Shown in pieces: positions 61,726 through 64,000 of a stretch of DNA of 64,000 bases. The position numbers were made by a program, and so were the translations under genes. How positions within the stretch are numbered: position 1 is the first letter of the stretch; every line of letters starts with the position of its first letter. Source of the DNA: Streptomyces sp. WP-1. GTDB taxonomy: Bacteria; Actinomycetota; Actinomycetes; Streptomycetales; Streptomycetaceae. The DNA lies in the NCBI RefSeq assembly GCF_030450125.1, contig NZ_CP123923.1, positions 5,704,001 through 5,768,000 on the forward strand, given 5' to 3'. The notes beneath the pieces were generated by a model. That model had not been told where the DNA came from and did not search any database. It saw only the letters and a list, made by a program, of their open reading frames with translations.

Positions 61726-62985
61726 ATGAATCACATTCCGCGGACCCGTACCGTCGTCAGCTGTGTCGTGCTGGTGACCGCCCTGGGCGCGGGCATCACC
61801 GCCTGCGGTTCGGAGGGCGACCCCCTGTCCGCCACGCCGTACGACGCAGCGGGCCTGATCTCCTTCAACGCCCCCACCGGGGCGGGCAAACGGGCCGACC
61901 CGGACAAGCCCCTGGAGGTCAGCGTCAAGGACGAGGGCCGCATCACCGACGTGACCGCCCAGGACTCCACAGGACGCTTTGTGGCGGGCGAACTCAGCGC
62001 CGACGGCAGTCGGTGGCACAGCACCTCCCCGCTGGCCGCGAACGCCCATTACAAGGTCACGGTGAGCACCGAGGACGACGACGGGGCACCCGGCCGCAAG
62101 GTCCTCAGCTTCGACACCACCCAGCCGGCCGCCAAGAAGCAGCTGGGCGTCGCCTTCGGGCCGAAGGCGGGCGAGTACGGAGTCGGGCAGATCATCACCG
62201 CCCAACTCAGCGAGGACGTCGCCGACAAGGCGCAGCGGGCCGTCGTGGAGCGCGCCCTGCGGGTGGACTCCGTGCCCGCCGTGCCCGGCTCCTGGTACTG
62301 GGTGAGCGGCAAGGAGCTCCACTACCGGCCCAAGGAGTACTGGCCCGCCCACGCCACGATCCTGGTGCACAGCAACCTGGACGGCGTGAAGATCGGCGAC
62401 CGGCTCTGGGGCGGCAAGACGCAGCCGGTGAAGCTCACCACGGGCGACCGCGTCGAGGCCGTCACGGACGCCTCCGCGCACGAGATGACGGTGTTCAAGG
62501 ACGGCGCCGTGATCAACAGCATCCCGGTCACCACGGGCAAGCCCGGCTTCGAGACCCGCAACGGCGTCAAGGTGGTCCTGGAGAAGCAGTACTTCGTACG
62601 CATGCGCGGCACCACCGTCGGTATCGCCGAGGGCAGCCGGGACAACTACGACCTGCCGGTGTACTACGCCACCCGGGTCACCTGGTCCGGCGAATACGTG
62701 CACGCGGCGCCCTGGTCGGTGGGCTCACAGGGCTACGCCAACGTCAGCCACGGCTGCACCGGCATGAGTACGGCCAACGCGCGGTGGTTCTTCGACACCG
62801 TCCACGAGGGTGACATCGTCCGGGTCGTCAACTCCAACGGCCGTCCGATGGAACCGTTCGGCAACGGCTTCGGCGACTGGAACGTCACCTGGAAGAAGTG
62901 GCGCGACGGCTCCGCCTTGACGGGCACCCAGACCGGCGGCCAGTCCTCCCCGGACACGGTCCGGCTCCAGCCAGCGGCCGTGTGA
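61726..62985 (+). CDS. L,D-transpeptidase lipoprotein (YkuD) with Ig-like domains
   Basis: A 419-aa cell-wall cross-linking enzyme. The signal peptide ends in the lipobox GITAC (Cys ~27). Two Ig-like domains (residues ~45-240) precede the YkuD catalytic domain with the active-site signature NVSHGCTGMSTANARWFF, in which His and Cys are the catalytic pair, and HAAPWSVGSQGY upstream of it. This is the layout of mycobacterial LdtMt2, which makes 3-3 cross-links. The C-terminal tail with GFGDWNVTWKKW caps the domain as in that family. ATG 61726 has only a weak ribosome binding site. Confidence 0.93.
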   Translation: MNHIPRTRTVVSCVVLVTALGAGITACGSEGDPLSATPYDAAGLISFNAPTGAGKRADPDKPLEVSVKDEGRITDVTAQDSTGRFVAGELSADGSRWHSTSPLAANAHYKVTVSTEDDDGAPGRKVLSFDTTQPAAKKQLGVAFGPKAGEYGVGQIITAQLSEDVADKAQRAVVERALRVDSVPAVPGSWYWVSGKELHYRPKEYWPAHATILVHSNLDGVKIGDRLWGGKTQPVKLTTGDRVEAVTDASAHEMTVFKDGAVINSIPVTTGKPGFETRNGVKVVLEKQYFVRMRGTTVGIAEGSRDNYDLPVYYATRVTWSGEYVHAAPWSVGSQGYANVSHGCTGMSTANARWFFDTVHEGDIVRVVNSNGRPMEPFGNGFGDWNVTWKKWRDGSALTGTQTGGQSSPDTVRLQPAAV

Positions 62986-62998
62986 GCAGCGCCTCGAA

Positions 62999-63035
62999 AG
63001 GGCGCGGGACCGTGCCGGCGCACGGCCCGCGCCCT
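62999..63035. terminator. Hairpin between convergent L,D-transpeptidase and receiver genes
   Basis: AGGGCGCGGG (62999-63008) pairs with CCCGCGCCCT (63026-63035), the stem continuing with CCGTG/CACGG. It lies between two convergent stops and can serve both. Confidence 0.7.
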
Positions 63036-63041
63036 CTCGCG

Positions 63042-63443
63042 CTAGGCGCTCACAAGCCGCTGCCGGCGCAGCAGGGCGGCCAGCGAGGCGGCGAACTCCA
63101 CCGGGTCCACCGGCAGGGTCACCGCGGCGTCCGCACGGCTCCACGTGGCCAGCCAGGCGTCCTGGGGGCGGCCGATGAGCAGCAGCACGGGCGGGCACCG
63201 GAACACCTCGTCCTTGATCTGCCGGCACACCCCCATGCCGCCCATCGGGACGGCCTCGCCGTCGAGCACGCAGAGATCGATGCCCCCGCGGTCCAGCTCG
63301 CGCAGCACCGCCGCGGGCGTGGCGCACTCCACGAACTCCACTGGGGGCACGTCCGGGGCGGGACGCCGCCCGGTGGCCAGCCGTACTTGCTCGCGGGTGT
63401 TGGAGTCGTCGCTGTAGACCAGCACGGTGGCGGTCGGCTGCAT
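63042..63443 (-). CDS. Stand-alone receiver-like protein, degenerate
   Basis: A 133-aa protein with a CheY-like fold: VLVYSDDSNTREQVRLATG carries the acidic pair, IDLCVLDGEAVPMGGMG the phosphoacceptor Asp, and PPVLLLIGRPQDAWL strand 4. The conserved lysine near the end of beta-5 is absent (AAVTLPVDPVEFAASL), so phosphorylation-dependent switching may be lost. No output domain. ATG 63443 has GGAGGAAC upstream. It lies between ctaF and ctaE in a conserved actinobacterial arrangement of unknown meaning. Confidence 0.8.
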   Translation of the reverse strand: MQPTATVLVYSDDSNTREQVRLATGRRPAPDVPPVEFVECATPAAVLRELDRGGIDLCVLDGEAVPMGGMGVCRQIKDEVFRCPPVLLLIGRPQDAWLATWSRADAAVTLPVDPVEFAASLAALLRRQRLVSA

Positions 63444-63589
63444 TGTTCCTCCGGGTCGACGTCGGCGTCGTACGGACAGGACGGACGGGGCCGTTCGGGC
63501 GGATGTTACTCCCATGAACACCACGTCAACACCGGTTCGGAGGGCAGCAACACTCCGAACGGCACCCCCCGGAGTGAGGGCGAGATAAG

Positions 63590-63610
63590 CGACCGACATA
63601 ATGTCGGTCG
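63590..63610. promoter_or_regulatory. Perfect palindrome covering the ctaE start codon
   Basis: CGACCGACAT (63590-63599) and ATGTCGGTCG (63601-63610) form a perfect 10-bp inverted repeat around one A. The second arm begins with the ctaE ATG. GATAAG at 63584-63589 is a fair -10 element 11 bases before the ATG, so the message may be leaderless with its start inside an operator or hairpin. Confidence 0.45.
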
Positions 63611-64000
63611 TGGCGACAGCAACGACAGTAGAAACCGGGCACGCGCACCCGTCGGTCAACCGGCCGAACCTCACCAGCGTCGGAACCATCATCTGGCTGA
63701 GTTCCGAGCTGATGTTCTTCGCGGCCCTCTTCGCGATGTACTTCACCCTCCGGTCGGTGACCGGACCGGCTCACTGGAAGCACATGGCTTCAAGCCTCAA
63801 TGTGCCTTTCTCCGCGACGAACACCACGATCCTGGTGCTCTCGTCGCTCACCTGTCAGCTCGGCGTGTTCGCGGCCGAGCGGGGCGATGTGAAGAAGCTC
63901 CGTGGCTGGTTCATCCTCACCTTCATCATGGGTGCGATCTTCATCGGCGGTCAGATCTACGAGTACACGAGCCTGGTGAAGGAGGACGGCCTCTCGCTCT
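63601..64000 (+). CDS. ctaE: Cytochrome c oxidase subunit III, cut by the window edge
   Basis: The first 133 codons of Cta[21 protein letters not shown], then [20 protein letters not shown] and [15 protein letters not shown], with at least three membrane helices before the window ends ([20 protein letters not shown], then [20 protein letters not shown]). The Glu-containing [15 protein letters not shown] helix is typical of subunit III. ATG 63601 lacks a ribosome binding site; GTG 63610 is an alternative. The rest of the gene, and usually qcrCAB, would follow to the right. Confidence 0.9.
   Translation, partial: MSVVATATTVETGHAHPSVNRPNLTSVGTIIWLSSELMFFAALFAMYFTLRSVTGPAHWKHMASSLNVPFSATNTTILVLSSLTCQLGVFAAERGDVKKLRGWFILTFIMGAIFIGGQIYEYTSLVKEDGLSL

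Overview
The window is very GC-rich, with GTG and ATG starts, GGAGG-type ribosome binding sites and many 4-base start/stop overlaps. Gene order (lipB, aceE/E2/E3, pepA, cobS/cobT/cobU, pspA, nadA, erpA, adenosine kinase, ctaC-ctaD-ctaF...ctaE) is that of a Streptomyces chromosome core, and as I recall it resembles the corresponding S. coelicolor region. No tRNA, rRNA, intact insertion sequence or replication origin was seen.

Left part (1-30.8 kb): lipoate ligation (lipB), a TPR-type regulator, an FAD oxidoreductase, a GNAT enzyme, a MarP-like membrane protease, a PGRP-type amidase with a probable homopolymer frameshift in its tail, a WYL regulator, then a 2-oxoacid dehydrogenase block: aceE with an FCD-family GntR regulator upstream, the two-lipoyl E2 and lpdA. 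LipB supplies the lipoyl groups these E2 domains need. Next come pepA, cobalamin nucleotide-loop genes (cobS, cobT, and cobU fused to a metallo-beta-lactamase-like domain) interleaved with a lipid-aminoacylation (DUF2156) and rhomboid-like pair, an HtrA-type lipoprotein protease, two methyltransferases, and the envelope-stress pair pspA-pspAA.

Middle part (30.8-50.6 kb) is the accessory region. It holds a gene-poor kilobase, a 17-repeat type I-E CRISPR array, an RND exporter with a two-component system, a second array of 5 repeats, a compact minus-strand type I-E cas operon, and a third array of at least 12 repeats. The most notable feature is that cas3 and cse1 (cas8e) form one uninterrupted 1597-codon reading frame; an internal ATG preceded by GGAGG could also give free Cse1. 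The three arrays share a related leader and the same repeat with array-specific single-base changes, so one Cascade and one Cas1-Cas2 probably serve all of them. The arrays decay at their leader-distal ends.

Right part (50.6-64 kb): nadA, an A-type Fe-S carrier (erpA), a DUF4331 protein, a large membrane-anchored protein, adenosine kinase, a cysteine desulfurase-TusA fusion, and the aa3-type cytochrome c oxidase genes ctaC, ctaD, ctaF and (cut by the window edge) ctaE. An L,D-transpeptidase lipoprotein and a degenerate receiver protein lie between ctaF and ctaE. Many convergent gene ends carry long perfect hairpins without a clear T-tract, as is usual in Streptomyces.
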